Of a stretch of DNA of 64,000 nucleotides, positions 8,354 to 17,905 are shown piece by piece. Under the pieces are notes generated by a model that saw only the letters and a list, made by a program, of their open reading frames with translations, was not told where the DNA came from and did not search any database. The translations under genes and the position numbers were made by a program. The stretch covers positions 1,061,167-1,125,166 of the forward strand of contig NZ_CP054022.1 of NCBI RefSeq assembly GCF_005862305.2, read 5' to 3'. Source of the stretch: Rhizobium indicum. GTDB taxonomy: Bacteria > Pseudomonadota > Alphaproteobacteria > Rhizobiales > Rhizobiaceae. The first letter of the stretch is position 1. The number at the start of each line of letters is the position of its first letter.

Positions 8354-8530
8354 ATGGGCTGGAAAACACCGAAGATCGAATACGTGAATGGCTATAAGAT
8401 CGTTGAAGTTGAAGGGCCTATCTTCAAAGTCTACGATGGCGACCGTCAGCTCGGGGACGATTTCCCCTATCCTGGCGAAGCTGCTGCTTACGCGACCTCC
8501 TTGCCAAAGCGGGATCATCCACGCAGCTAG
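8354..8530 (+). CDS. Small hypothetical protein (58 aa)
   Basis: A 58-residue frame starting ATG 8354 with GGAGAG eight bases upstream. The peptide opens MGWKTPKIEYVNGYKIVEVE and has a compact alternating pattern suggesting beta strands, then FPYPGEAAAYATSLPKRDHP. It reads like a small single-domain protein of a kind common in rhizobia, but I do not recognise a named family. Confidence 0.55.
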   Translation: MGWKTPKIEYVNGYKIVEVEGPIFKVYDGDRQLGDDFPYPGEAAAYATSLPKRDHPRS

Positions 8531-8864
8531 GCGAGAAGCCGCGGAAGATCATTGAACCCTTTATGGCAGCCTTACCGAATGCGGAACAAGATTTGACCAG
8601 CTCCCAACCTTTCTTCACCGCTGGAACTGCTTGGGTGGTCTGAATTCTTCGCGGACCAGGTCCAGCCCAGCGAAGCGGACTTGATCCCCCGACGCGTCGC
8701 TTCAGTTCACCGGGCACTGAGCTTTCGCGCGTCTTCATCGCGGCGGCGATCAGGGCCCGCCAGGCGGTCGAAAGAGAAACAACGTGATTTTCGAAACTCA
8801 AGCTCGGCAGAGGGACAACCCAACAGTACGCTGCAGCAACCTATCCAGGGCAGTTAGGAGCAGA
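8531..8864. other. No gene recognised
   Basis: About 330 bases between two plus-strand genes. Open frames on both strands look random in composition and lack ribosome sites. It should contain the promoter of the GFA-family gene. Confidence 0.4.
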
Positions 8865-9242
8865 ATGAAAAGAGTTGCCACGTGCTCATGCGGCCGGCTT
8901 TCAATGGCCATCCACGGTGAACCGACCAAAATTTCCGCCTGCCATTGCCAGGCCTGCCAGCGACGTACCGGAAGCGCGTTCGGGGTGGCGGTCTTCTATA
9001 AGAAGGACCGGGTGGAGACGTCTGGCGCCTCGACCAGTTACGTCCGGGCTGGCGACAGCGGAAGATCGATTGAGTTTCGGTTTTGTCCGGCTTGCGGGTC
9101 GACGGTTTTCTGGATGCCGGAATTTCGCGTGGATCTCGTCGCGATCGCGCTGGGATGCTTCGTCGAATCGCGATCGCTGGTTCCCACGCAGAGCGTCTAC
9201 GAACAGAGCCGCCTGCCGTGGGTGTCGCTCGATCTGCTTTGA
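8865..9242 (+). CDS. GFA/CENP-V family zinc protein
   Basis: A 125-residue protein of the GFA (glutathione-dependent formaldehyde-activating, CENP-V) family. The zinc ligands are visible as CSCG near residue 6, CHCQACQ near residue 27 and CPACGS near residue 80. Members bind zinc and are often annotated as formaldehyde-glutathione adduct enzymes, but most are uncharacterised. The ATG at 8865 follows AGGAG; an in-frame ATG at 8784 has no ribosome site. It is immediately followed by an exported DUF1007 protein, without an obvious functional link. Confidence 0.8.
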   Translation: MKRVATCSCGRLSMAIHGEPTKISACHCQACQRRTGSAFGVAVFYKKDRVETSGASTSYVRAGDSGRSIEFRFCPACGSTVFWMPEFRVDLVAIALGCFVESRSLVPTQSVYEQSRLPWVSLDLL

Positions 9243-9349
9243 CCCCGCAGGGCTGGCTTGCTGCCCGTTGGCGGGCACGATGGATGGCTCCGACGTCTCG
9301 TGGCATCATCGACTTAAATCAGACGCAATCTTCCCAACATTCCCATTGC

Positions 9350-10015
9350 ATGACATCCCGACGCCGCGTCGCTTCAATCATTCTTTCGGCCCTTGCTGGA
9401 ATATCCGTTGTCGGTGCTCCGACCGTTGCCGCGGCGCATCCTCACATCTTTGTCGACGCGAAGTTCGAGGCTGTCGCTGCGGCCGACGGAAGTCTGGCCG
9501 AACTTCGCGACACCTGGCGGTTCGACGAAGTCTTTTCCTCCTCGGTGCTTCTCGACTACGACAAGAACGGGAACAACACGCTCGATGCGGCGGAACTGGC
9601 CGCCGTTGCAAAGACGGTCCGGGAGTCACTCGGGCAATACAATTATTATACGAATGTGACGATCAACGGCAAAGCCGTGACGCTTGCCAAGCCGGATGTC
9701 CTCCATGGCGCCTATGAGAATGGCTCGCTCGTCCTGTCCTTCACTCAAAAGCCGGCCGGGAAGACACCGCTGAAGGGGCTGATCGTGTTCGGCGTCTACG
9801 ATCCGACCCTCTACACGGCACTCGACTTCGCGGATGACGCCGATCTGAAGACCTCGGGAGATGGTTTCAACCGGTGCTCGCGAAAGGTCGTTAGGCCGGA
9901 CTCGAAGGAGATCCTCGCGGAAAACCAGGCGATGCTGACGACCATGTTCTTCAATGACCCGATGGGGACGGACTATTCGCAAATCGTCGCGACGAGACTT
10001 GAGGTCCGCTGTTAG
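9350..10015 (+). CDS. DUF1007 family periplasmic protein
   Basis: From ATG 9350 the protein has 221 residues with a signal peptide (hydrophobic ASIILSALAGISVVGAPTVA, cleavage near AAAHP) and the DUF1007 hallmark AHPHIFVDAKFE at the mature N-terminus. The HPH motif and later acidic residues suggest metal binding. DUF1007 proteins usually sit next to a NicO/RcnA-type nickel-cobalt or zinc transporter; none is present here, so this is an orphan. The long frame from 9083 upstream is out of phase with the GFA gene and not credible. Confidence 0.75.
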   Translation: MTSRRRVASIILSALAGISVVGAPTVAAAHPHIFVDAKFEAVAAADGSLAELRDTWRFDEVFSSSVLLDYDKNGNNTLDAAELAAVAKTVRESLGQYNYYTNVTINGKAVTLAKPDVLHGAYENGSLVLSFTQKPAGKTPLKGLIVFGVYDPTLYTALDFADDADLKTSGDGFNRCSRKVVRPDSKEILAENQAMLTTMFFNDPMGTDYSQIVATRLEVRC

Positions 10016-10128
10016 GGCGTTCTCAAGCATATTGGCTGATCGTTATAGTCTTCATATCCGCGGAGTCCACCGGTGGTGCGGCCGCCGCAAGGTCTGCTGA
10101 GTCAACCGTTGTCTCCAGGAGAATATGC

Positions 10129-11133
10129 ATGAATTCCAACCCCGGATTTCTCACGTTTTTCAGACTCTTCTCCGCCGTCGCTTGCGTATCGGCGCCCTCG
10201 CTGGCCTTAGCTTCGGAAGGTGCGTCCGCCCTCCCAAGCTGGCTGAAGGAACATGTGGGCGAAGGAGCCGGCCAGATCGCTCCGAAGGTGCTCGAACGGG
10301 CGCGGGCGCTCTACCTGGAGAAGGTGGCGGAAGGGAAGGTCAGGAACGGCTGCTACTTCGCGATGGACGCCACACGTCCGAACGATCTCACCGACGGGGT
10401 GTCGGGCGGCCGTTTCTACACGATCTGCGACGCGGAGCGGTCTTTCCGCTCGATCTCCGCTGGGCACGGCGGCGGGCGTAACCTCCCGGGCGTCGTCAAT
10501 TTCTCCAACGGACGAGAGTGCGCGAAGAACTTCGGCAACGCTTTGGATTCCAACCTGACGGCCGGCGGCGCCTATCTGACAAGCGAGATCAAGACCTCCT
10601 TCAAGGGCTATTACCGCAGTTCTGCCAAGCAAGAGTCTCTCCTGACCAGATCCTTCGTGCAGTTTGACGGTATCGGAGAGACGGCCAACGCCAGGCAGCG
10701 CGCGATCGGCGGGCATGCGGCAGCCTTGGTATCGGGAATCTGCATGCTGAAGAAGCCGGAGAGTCCGTACGCCAATCACGACGGCTATATTCCGCTTGGA
10801 AAACTCGTGAACTACGCTGGCGGGCGCAGTGACGGCTGCACCAGTTGGTCGCCGGAGGAGACGCCGCAGGTCTTGTCGATGGTCAAGGACAACCCGACGA
10901 CCCTTTATATCTACCCGGAGTCACGCGACATCAGCGCTGTCACTAACGCCGTGGTATCGGGTCAATCTCCGGAGAGCGACGGGCTGTATTGGAATGCCTC
11001 CTGTCTGAAGGAGATCGGTTCTCCGACCTTCTGGCCAAGGGAAAAGCTGGAGCCGATCATCGTCCGGTACAAACAGGATCATCCCGCGCCGCCGCCGCGC
11101 CCGGTTCCGATCTGCGAAGGCCCGTCGAATTGA
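10129..11133 (+). CDS. Exported murein L,D-transpeptidase catalytic-domain (YkuD_2) protein
   Basis: 334 residues with a signal peptide (LFSAVACVSAPSLALA, cleavage near residue 29). The catalytic region of the second YkuD-type family follows: residues about 75-240 with RFYTICDAERSFRSISAGHG and the active-site block GRSDGCTSWSPEE, catalytic Cys237. It probably remodels peptidoglycan in the periplasm. The Pro-rich C-terminus (HPAPPPRPVPICEG) may span the wall. The ATG follows CAGGAGAA. It is unrelated in subfamily to the broken YkuD gene at 7261-8139. Confidence 0.75.
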   Translation: MNSNPGFLTFFRLFSAVACVSAPSLALASEGASALPSWLKEHVGEGAGQIAPKVLERARALYLEKVAEGKVRNGCYFAMDATRPNDLTDGVSGGRFYTICDAERSFRSISAGHGGGRNLPGVVNFSNGRECAKNFGNALDSNLTAGGAYLTSEIKTSFKGYYRSSAKQESLLTRSFVQFDGIGETANARQRAIGGHAAALVSGICMLKKPESPYANHDGYIPLGKLVNYAGGRSDGCTSWSPEETPQVLSMVKDNPTTLYIYPESRDISAVTNAVVSGQSPESDGLYWNASCLKEIGSPTFWPREKLEPIIVRYKQDHPAPPPRPVPICEGPSN

Positions 11134-11374
11134 CGCGCCGTTCGCTGGCCTGAGGCTCTCACCCCAACTCTGTTTCAGCTCTCGTGGCTCCATACCAACC
11201 AGGCCTGATGAGCGGCCGCTTTGCAGGTGCTTTCTCCGACAATTCGATGTAAGCGGTGTCCCGGTCCCACCTTGACGACGTCGCTTTAAGCAATTTCGAA
11301 GAGAGTCGCCATGATCGCGTAGTTCATTGACGATAATCGCGATCATTAATCATCGACCGCGTTGCACAGCACCT

Positions 11375-11518
11375 TTATGGGAGACATTCCTCAGGCTCGG
11401 GAAACGGTCCAAGGACCTCCGCGCCGTGGTCGGCCAAGGCTTCCGCGATCGTCTTCGCCTGCAGGTAGTTGTCCTCGACGACGAGGACTTTTCGGCCGGT
11501 GAGATCGCCCTGTGACAT
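11375..11518 (-). pseudogene. Response regulator, N-terminal fragment
   Basis: From ATG 11518 the reverse strand gives 47 residues starting MSQGDLTGRKVLVVEDNYLQ, the beginning of a CheY-like receiver domain with the acidic pair before the first helix. It then stops at TAA. The phosphoacceptor Asp and the rest of the about 120-residue domain are missing. It sits downstream of the CheB-like pseudogene and is a truncated relative of the receiver protein at 12626-13018. Confidence 0.6.
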
Positions 11519-11610
11519 GATGTGGTTCCTCCTGCCATCCGAACAACAGATGCAGCCCGTTGTTCCTCGGGGTCAAGGATTCGTGAGAGTTCATCGACGC
11601 TAAGCGTCCA

Positions 11611-12584
11611 CTAGCCCTTGAGCGCCGCCTCCATCAGCACGGCCGCGGAGCGTCTGTATTCTTGAGCGCGTTCTTCGAACGTTTCGGCGGCGGCGGTTCG
11701 ACCTGCCTGAAGTGCGTCGAGCCTCATCTTCTCCATGAGAGTGGCCCGCTCGCCAATGACCCGAACCGCCATGCGCACTGCCTCGTCAACGGAGCCCTCC
11801 TGCTCGTGGACCAAGGCCTCGGCGGTGTAGCCGTGCCCCACCTGACAGCGGAAGCGTAGCGGTGAACGCCTAATCTGCGACAGCGTCCCCCACATCCGGG
11901 ACAATTCAATGGCACTGGATCTGTGATTTCGGCGATGGTGGGCGTGTCGGAGTTGCGCCCCATGGCGATCGCCACTTCGAGCGCGACGCTTGCAGGAGGA
12001 GTTAGGGCCGGACCTGGCTCCTCCTGCACCAGTCGGGTCAGCAGGGCGGCCAGATCAATTGCAGGCGCACGATAGTCGATGTCGCTCGCCAGCAGCGCCG
12101 TTCGCGGCATCTCGCTTTCGGCGGCGTCGAGCGGGCTTTGAACTACAGTCATACCGCCGCAACGCTTGAGGTCCGCCAACCCGGAAGCCCCGTCGTTCAG
12201 CATGCCAGAGAGCAGGACGCCGATCGCTCTCGGTCCGGCGCTGATCCCTGCAGACCGAAACAAAGGATCGATCGCAGGCCTCGCCATATTCTCGCGTGGT
12301 CCGCGACCTAGTCGGACAAAGCGCCCATCGACCACCAGATGATGGTCTACGGGAGCCACGTAGATACGCGCGTCCTTTAGCGGCTCGCCGTCAACCGCGG
12401 TGCTTGCGGGGAGCGGTCCGCCGTTGTCCAAAATACTGGCAAGCAGATTCTGGTTGCCGGCTCTGACATGGACGGCGATGAGTACGGAGGCATGCAGGTC
12501 CGCCCGCAATAGGCTGCAGATTTTCCGGATCGCCTGGATCGACCCTGCGGAGCCGCCGATTGCGATGATCTTGCGCATGGCCAT
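11611..12584 (-). pseudogene. CheB-type methylesterase-like protein, frameshifted
   Basis: From ATG 12584 (GGAGGAAGTGAC upstream) the protein starts MAMRKIIAIGGSAGSIQAI, the nucleophile loop of CheB methylesterases, and keeps the PVDHHLVVDGRFVRLGRGP and GVLLSGMLNDGASGL motifs with the catalytic Asp. There is no receiver domain, so it belongs to the stand-alone CheB-like group. After LNCPGCGG (about 11905) the frame is lost in a run of five G's. The next frame carries the expected C-terminal part, RFRCQVGHGYTAEAL through a helical tail ending at 11611. One added G would restore the zinc-ribbon-like C-terminus. Start and order suggest it was part of the signalling operon with 12626-16537. Confidence 0.75.
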
Positions 12585-12625
12585 GTCACTTCCTCCAGTG
12601 AATGCCTGGGCCGACGCGGCGGTCG

Positions 12626-13018
12626 TCACTGGCTCCGTTCGTTCGATCCCGCTCCCAGCAATTGAAGCAGCCGTTCCGCAAGGTCGCTGGGGCTGTAGGG
12701 CTTGGTTAACCGCGGGCGGTCGCGGTGCCGTTCTTCGAGCGCCCAGTCGCTGTAGCCGCTGCAGAAGACGAACGGAATTCCACGTTCGGCGAGGATATCC
12801 GCAACAGGGTAGGAATTCCCTCCCCGGATATTGACGTCGAGGATCGCGGCATCGATTGACGCCTCGCTGGCCAGCCGCAGGGCAACGTCCAGGCGCGACG
12901 CAGGCCCGACGACGTGCGCGCCGAGTTCAAGCAGCGTGTCTTCGATCACCAGCACGATGGTCATCTCATCTTCGACGACAAGCACCTGGCGCCCTTCCGC
13001 GATATCTTGAGCAGCCAT
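12626..13018 (-). CDS. Single-domain response regulator
   Basis: 130 residues forming one CheY-like receiver: acidic pair in VLVVEDEMT, phosphoacceptor Asp in AAILDVNIRGG, a switch Ser/Thr region FVFCSGYSD and conserved Lys in LTKPYSP. There is no output domain. The start codon directly follows the stop of the large hybrid kinase (TGA then ATG), so the two are translationally coupled and this protein is its likely phosphorylation partner. HWE kinase plus lone receiver pairs are common inputs to general stress or light signalling in alphaproteobacteria. Confidence 0.85.
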   Translation of the reverse strand: MAAQDIAEGRQVLVVEDEMTIVLVIEDTLLELGAHVVGPASRLDVALRLASEASIDAAILDVNIRGGNSYPVADILAERGIPFVFCSGYSDWALEERHRDRPRLTKPYSPSDLAERLLQLLGAGSNERSQ

Positions 13019-16000
13019 TCAACGCCCCCCTCGCTCAGACGGGCGAAGGTCTCCTACCTCTGAGGTAAAGGGCAGGTCGATTATGCAGACCACGCCACTC
13101 GGTTCGAAGCTGCGCTCCACCTCCCCGTCGAATTCATAGCTCAGGGAGCGGTCGATCACTGTTGTGCCGAAGCCCCTTTGCGAGGGCGGTCCGGGAACGG
13201 GCGGGCCGCCCGTTTCCGTCCAGCTTAGCCGTAACCGACGATCGGGGTTGTTCGTCACCTCCCAGGAAACGGCGAGCTGGCCTTCGGGGACGGACAACGA
13301 GCCATACTTTGCTGCGTTGCTGGCCAGTTCATGGATGGCCATCGCAACCGACAGGCCAGCCTTGGGCGTGAGCATGATGTCGGGGCCTTCGACCCGAAGG
13401 TGCCGATCCTCATATGGCTTCAGTTCCGTATCCACGAGGTTTTGCAGAGTGCCGGTGCCGCCTTTCCCTCGGTTGGTAAGCAGACTATGAGCGCGCGTGA
13501 TCGCAGTTATGCGCCCTGAAATCGTCGCGGCGAACGCTTCCGGCGAAGGACTTGTCCTGAGAGTCTGGGCAACGATCGAGGAAACGATCGCCAAAATGTT
13601 TTTCACGCGATGATCGAGCTCACCCAGAAGCAATGCCGCCTGCTCTTCGGCGCGCCTGCGTTCTTCAATTTCCAACGTGACTGAAATGACGCTGTTGGCG
13701 CGCCCATCGCTCTCGCCGAGCACGGAGACGCTGTCGTGCACCCACACGGACGTCCCGTCTGCCCGCTGAAGGCGGTACTCGGCCTCGAACGGCTTGCCAT
13801 CGCGGGTCGCCTGCTCGAAGCGCTCGTTGATCGCCTCGGCGTCATCGGGATTGATAAGCTCCTGCCGACGTAGCCGATGCAAATCTCCCGCAGACCGACC
13901 GGTCATCGTCTGGAACGCAGCGTTGGTCAGCTTGAAGCGGCCGGAAGGATCTGTTTCGGCAACGCCAACGGCTGCCTGGTTGACGATCGCGGTGAAGCGT
14001 CGCTCGCTGACGCCCTTCGCCCGCTCGGCCTCTTTGCGCGCCGTTACGTCGACAAAGGTAATGACAACGCCTTCGATCACCCGCTCGATGCTGCGATATG
14101 GTCGGATGCGCATGACGAACGACGCGCCGCGGTCATGCAGTTCGAGCTCGCGCTCGATGACCGTGAGTTCCCGCAACACCGTGGCGACGTCGCGTCGCAG
14201 GTCACCATAGGCAAGCAGGCTGACGATTTCTGTCAGAGGTCGGCCACGGTCGTTCTCGCGCAGGCTGAAGATGTCCGCCATACCTGGGGTGAAGTTCTTG
14301 ATGCGGAGATTTTCGTCGAGGAAGATCGTCGCGATCTGTGTGCTGTCCAGCAGGTTCTGCAGATCGCTGTTTAGGTTGGAGAGAAGATCGTTCTTCGCCA
14401 TCATCTCGGCGTTGACTGTCTGAAGCTCCTCATTGATCGACTGCATCTCTTCCTTCGAGGTCTGCAGCTCCTCGTTCGTCGACTGCAGTTCCTCGTTGAC
14501 CGATTGGTACTCCTCCGCCGTGGACTTCATTTCCTCGTTTGCCGTTTCAAGATCGGCGATCGTCGTCTGCAACTGCGCGCGCGCTAAGCGGAGCTCCCGC
14601 TCCGCGGCCACGGCTTCCGGGCTCCGCGCGCTCCCGTCCGGGGCTTGCATAGGCTCTGTCGCCAACGTGCGCATCTCCTGGAAGGCGACGACGTACAGCC
14701 CTTCGCTGCCTGTGTCATGGACGGGCTCGACGATGACGCTCAGCACGCGTTGCCGACCCTCGAGGAAGACGGATACGTTGTCGGCGACCACGGCCTCGCC
14801 GGTCTTCACCACGGACTGCAACGCGGTGCGAACGGTGATCCGTAAGTTTTTCCGAAGGTTGGAGTGGAGGCTTAGGCTTGCGACGCCAGCCGAAGGTTCG
14901 AGGTATCGGGCAACTTCTCCGCCGGAATAGCGCACGATGTTGTTCTGCCGATCAACGACGAGGAATACGGGCGAGTGTTTTGCCAAGGCCATGCGGACGG
15001 CGCGATCGACCCGGTCACCAACTCCTTGACTTAGTTCGCGAGCGAGACGATTCCCCGCAGCGGGCGTCTGCGCGGGCATCGGCATGTCTGGGAATGCCGC
15101 ATCCCCATCTCTCCGTTGGAAGATGTGTGCGGCCTTGTCTCGAACCGCAAAGAGTTTGGCGTGCGCGCCCGCGCCTTCGGACAGCCCGAGGAACAGGAGG
15201 CCATCGCGCTTCAACGCGTAGTGGAACGTTCGAAGGACGCGATCTTGCAGGTCGCCATCCATGTAGATCATGAGGTTGCGACACGAGATCAGTTCCAGCT
15301 TGGAGAATGGCGGGTCTTTCGTCACATTATGCACGGAGAAGACACACATTCCCCGTATCTGCCGGTTCGGGCAGAATGCGCCGTCCTCCTCGAAAAACCA
15401 GCGTTGAAGACGCTCAGGCGAGATGCCCGTCGTACGCTGGTAGCGCCCGGCTCTGGCAAATTCAATCGCACGGTCATCGATGTCCGTACCGAAAATCTGG
15501 ACGTCCAGAGTGGCGCCGCGCGCTTCGATCACTTCTCGAATGGTGATCGCGAGGCTGTAGACCTCCTCGCCCGTCGAACAGGCCGGCACCCAGACCCTTA
15601 ACGGCTGCTCGGCCCCACCGCGTTCGAGAATAGCGTCAATGGCCGCCGACAGCCCCTGAAATGCCACCGGATCGCGGAAGAACTCGGTCACGCCGATGAG
15701 AAGGTCCCGAAAGAGCAGCTCCGGCTCGCGTGGATCCTCGCGCAGATGCTTGAGATAGACGGGGGCGTCTGCTTGCAGAACCTGCATGCGACGCTGGATG
15801 CGGCGGGTGACAGTCTTGATTTTGTATTTGGCGAAATCATGCCCGGTTTTCGAGCGGAGGACGGCAAGGACGGTTGAAAGGTGCTCAGCGGCATCAGTCC
15901 GCGTGCCGTCGCCATCCTTGCGGTCGGCAACCAGCGCCAGATGATCGCGATATTCAATCAGCTTGGCGGGCATCTCTTCGACCTGCATCACATAATCGAC

Positions 16001-16537
16001 GAGGCCGGTCGCCGCCGCGCTTTGCGGCATACCGGGCATCGCATGGTGGTCGAACTCTGCCTGGGCGATCGTCAGCCCGCCGGCTTCCTTCACGGCTGCA
16101 AGCCCGATCGACCCATCGCTACCCACGCCCGATAGGACGATCGAAACCGCGTTATCGTTCTGGTCCTTGGCCAGGGAGGTGAAAAAAGAATCGATTGGTC
16201 GACGGTCCGCCCGCGGTGGCGCCGGCTGGACGACAACGAGTTGGCTGTTGTCTATCGTCAAAGTGGCATCGGGCGGGATCACGTGAACTCGATTGGGTTC
16301 GACGCGCATGCCGTGCTCGGCTTCGACGACCGGGACGGGCGACGCCCGACCAAGGATCTCCGTCAACATGCTCTTATGATCGGGAGAAAGGTGCTGCACC
16401 AGCACGAAAGCCATTCCGCTGTTGGCCGGCAAGTTGGCGAAAAACGCTTTGAAAGCTTCGAGACCACCCGCCGAAGCGCCGATGCCGACAATAAGGCCAG
16501 AGCGGGCAGATTTTTCTTGATCATCCCTCATGCCCAT
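13019..16537 (-). CDS. CheB-CheR-PAS-PAS-HWE histidine kinase fusion
   Basis: About 1170 residues from ATG 16537 (GAGGG ten bases upstream); an open frame to a TTG at 16627 adds 30 unlikely residues. Domains in order: CheB methylesterase (GIGASAGGLEAF, LVQHLSPDH, VLSGVGSDGS), CheR methyltransferase (VWVPACSTGEEVYSLA, SCRNLMIYMD), a long coiled coil rich in EELQSTNEELQ repeats, two PAS domains (the second with a FRLQRADGTSVWVHD-type PAC), and an HWE/HisKA_2 kinase with phosphoacceptor His in LLGELDHRVKNILAIV and ATPase motifs SNAAKYGSLS and GFGTTVID. The family senses unknown cues in the cytoplasm and probably phosphorylates the coupled receiver protein at 12626-13018. No membrane segment is seen. 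Confidence 0.88.
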   Translation of the reverse strand: MGMRDDQEKSARSGLIVGIGASAGGLEAFKAFFANLPANSGMAFVLVQHLSPDHKSMLTEILGRASPVPVVEAEHGMRVEPNRVHVIPPDATLTIDNSQLVVVQPAPPRADRRPIDSFFTSLAKDQNDNAVSIVLSGVGSDGSIGLAAVKEAGGLTIAQAEFDHHAMPGMPQSAAATGLVDYVMQVEEMPAKLIEYRDHLALVADRKDGDGTRTDAAEHLSTVLAVLRSKTGHDFAKYKIKTVTRRIQRRMQVLQADAPVYLKHLREDPREPELLFRDLLIGVTEFFRDPVAFQGLSAAIDAILERGGAEQPLRVWVPACSTGEEVYSLAITIREVIEARGATLDVQIFGTDIDDRAIEFARAGRYQRTTGISPERLQRWFFEEDGAFCPNRQIRGMCVFSVHNVTKDPPFSKLELISCRNLMIYMDGDLQDRVLRTFHYALKRDGLLFLGLSEGAGAHAKLFAVRDKAAHIFQRRDGDAAFPDMPMPAQTPAAGNRLARELSQGVGDRVDRAVRMALAKHSPVFLVVDRQNNIVRYSGGEVARYLEPSAGVASLSLHSNLRKNLRITVRTALQSVVKTGEAVVADNVSVFLEGRQRVLSVIVEPVHDTGSEGLYVVAFQEMRTLATEPMQAPDGSARSPEAVAAERELRLARAQLQTTIADLETANEEMKSTAEEYQSVNEELQSTNEELQTSKEEMQSINEELQTVNAEMMAKNDLLSNLNSDLQNLLDSTQIATIFLDENLRIKNFTPGMADIFSLRENDRGRPLTEIVSLLAYGDLRRDVATVLRELTVIERELELHDRGASFVMRIRPYRSIERVIEGVVITFVDVTARKEAERAKGVSERRFTAIVNQAAVGVAETDPSGRFKLTNAAFQTMTGRSAGDLHRLRRQELINPDDAEAINERFEQATRDGKPFEAEYRLQRADGTSVWVHDSVSVLGESDGRANSVISVTLEIEERRRAEEQAALLLGELDHRVKNILAIVSSIVAQTLRTSPSPEAFAATISGRITAITRAHSLLTNRGKGGTGTLQNLVDTELKPYEDRHLRVEGPDIMLTPKAGLSVAMAIHELASNAAKYGSLSVPEGQLAVSWEVTNNPDRRLRLSWTETGGPPVPGPPSQRGFGTTVIDRSLSYEFDGEVERSFEPSGVVCIIDLPFTSEVGDLRPSERGGR

Positions 16538-16835
16538 TAACCGTACGCCCTCGATTATGTTCCCGACCTGGATCCCGGGACGTTCCAAATTGTCAATGCG
16601 AAGACGAATGCCGTCTAGAGTCGCCAAATGACAGGCGAAAGCCGCAGGGGCGCCGGAAATCGACGGGCAGAAACGGAGGCTACATCAACGCCCTTGAACA
16701 GGTCGCACCCGTCGGTCACTGGGCGCCGGGTGGGGTGCTCGTCTGGTGTTTCGCTGCCCCGCACGGAATGGTGCAGGCGTAGAACCCATCGCTGACCGGA
16801 ATTTGCCAGCTACGGCCGAACTTGCTGCGAGCTGA

Positions 16836-17856
16836 TTACGTTCGAAGCCTCGACAAACCCCACAATCGCATCATCTCTGCTGGAGCCGAGATTTCTGCCG
16901 GGATCACGTAGGGATCTCCAGATCGCAGCGCCGTGACGCTCTTGCGCTTCTTGATCGGAAGCCCGTGGCCCATGTTGCTGACCGAATAGAGGGCCACTTT
17001 CAGCTCGTTTGTGACTTTCCACGACTGCAACCTGCCCCACGGTTTCTCCTCCAAACGGCCGCTGTTTTCTGCAATGCCTTGGACTTCGAGCCACTGAGCA
17101 ACACGCGCGAGCGCATTGACAGGTTTGACCACCCGGTCGTCCATGCCCTGCCAGATGGTTATCGCAGGCCATGCCTTAGCTTGTGGGGAAATCTCAGCGA
17201 TGGGTCTACCCCATCCGCCCGGCGGCGGCGTCGCACCTGACTTCATCGCGCGCAGCGCCGAGATCGTATCGCGGGCAGATCCGAATGGCATCCCGGCTAT
17301 GATCGCGGCGCCTGCAAACAATGAGGGATAGTTTGCAATAAGCGCGCCTGTCATCGCCCCGCCGGCGGACAGCCCCGCGACGAAGATCCTCGAACGGTCG
17401 ATGCGATGTCGCTCGCATATGTGCTCGACCATCTGCTTGATTGAACGCACCTCTCCGCGGTCTCGAGCAACGGCACTTGGTCGAAACCAGTTGAAGCAAT
17501 TTTGCGGATTGTTTGCTCTCTTCTGCTGCGGATAAAGCAGAACGAAACCGCGCTCTTTCGCGAGCTTGGAGAACCCGGTCGCGACATCCAGGCTTTCGGG
17601 GTCTGACCGCAGCCATGAAGCAGGACGACAAGCGCGGGGTTTTTCGGCAGCCTCGTCGTCGGAACGAAGGATTTCATCACCAGGCGGCCCGGATTGCTTC
17701 CAAACGCGGTTGTCTCGACCAAAATCGGTTTCGCCGGACGGGATGTTGAACGTTTCGTTCTACTTCGGGTCGTTTCGAGAGCTTTCTCGATCCGCTTGCT
17801 GATCTTCTTTTGGGCTCTGAGGACCTCTATAGCGATCTGCCGAGACTGAGCTTCAT
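16836..17856 (-). pseudogene. PHB depolymerase-family esterase, frameshifted duplicate
   Basis: This copy retains the C-terminal two thirds, including the nucleophile elbow GLSAGGAMT, IIAGMPFGSA and the His region near NMGHGLPI, in one frame from about 17597 down to 16836. The N-terminal part is damaged twice. A one-base deletion near codon 10 after the ATG at 17856 creates a TAG, and a missing G at about 17599 (four G's instead of five in the copy at 1-432) shifts the frame in the middle of the HGCGQTP region. A short deletion also removes several residues of the basic linker. The ATG overlaps the NUDIX stop as ATGA. Confidence 0.8.
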
Positions 17857-17905
17857 AGGTTAAGGGTCTCAACCCGCGACAGGAGCATCCGCAAGCCCGG
17901 CTGCG
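17433..17905. repeat. Right copy of a direct repeat (NUDIX end plus esterase start)
   Basis: Matches 1-478 in the same orientation. Divergence is concentrated in the linker-coding part (about 17740-17830) and near the NUDIX end, while the hydrolase-coding part is nearly identical. The repeat distance is about 17.4 kb. Confidence 0.75.

Noticed and set aside
16538..16627. TTG start for the HWE kinase, and an EcfG-like GGAAC-N16-GGTT on the reverse strand ending next to the ATG
   Set aside because: The TTG lacks a ribosome site. The promoter-like match ends at the ATG itself and would leave no leader, so it is probably chance.
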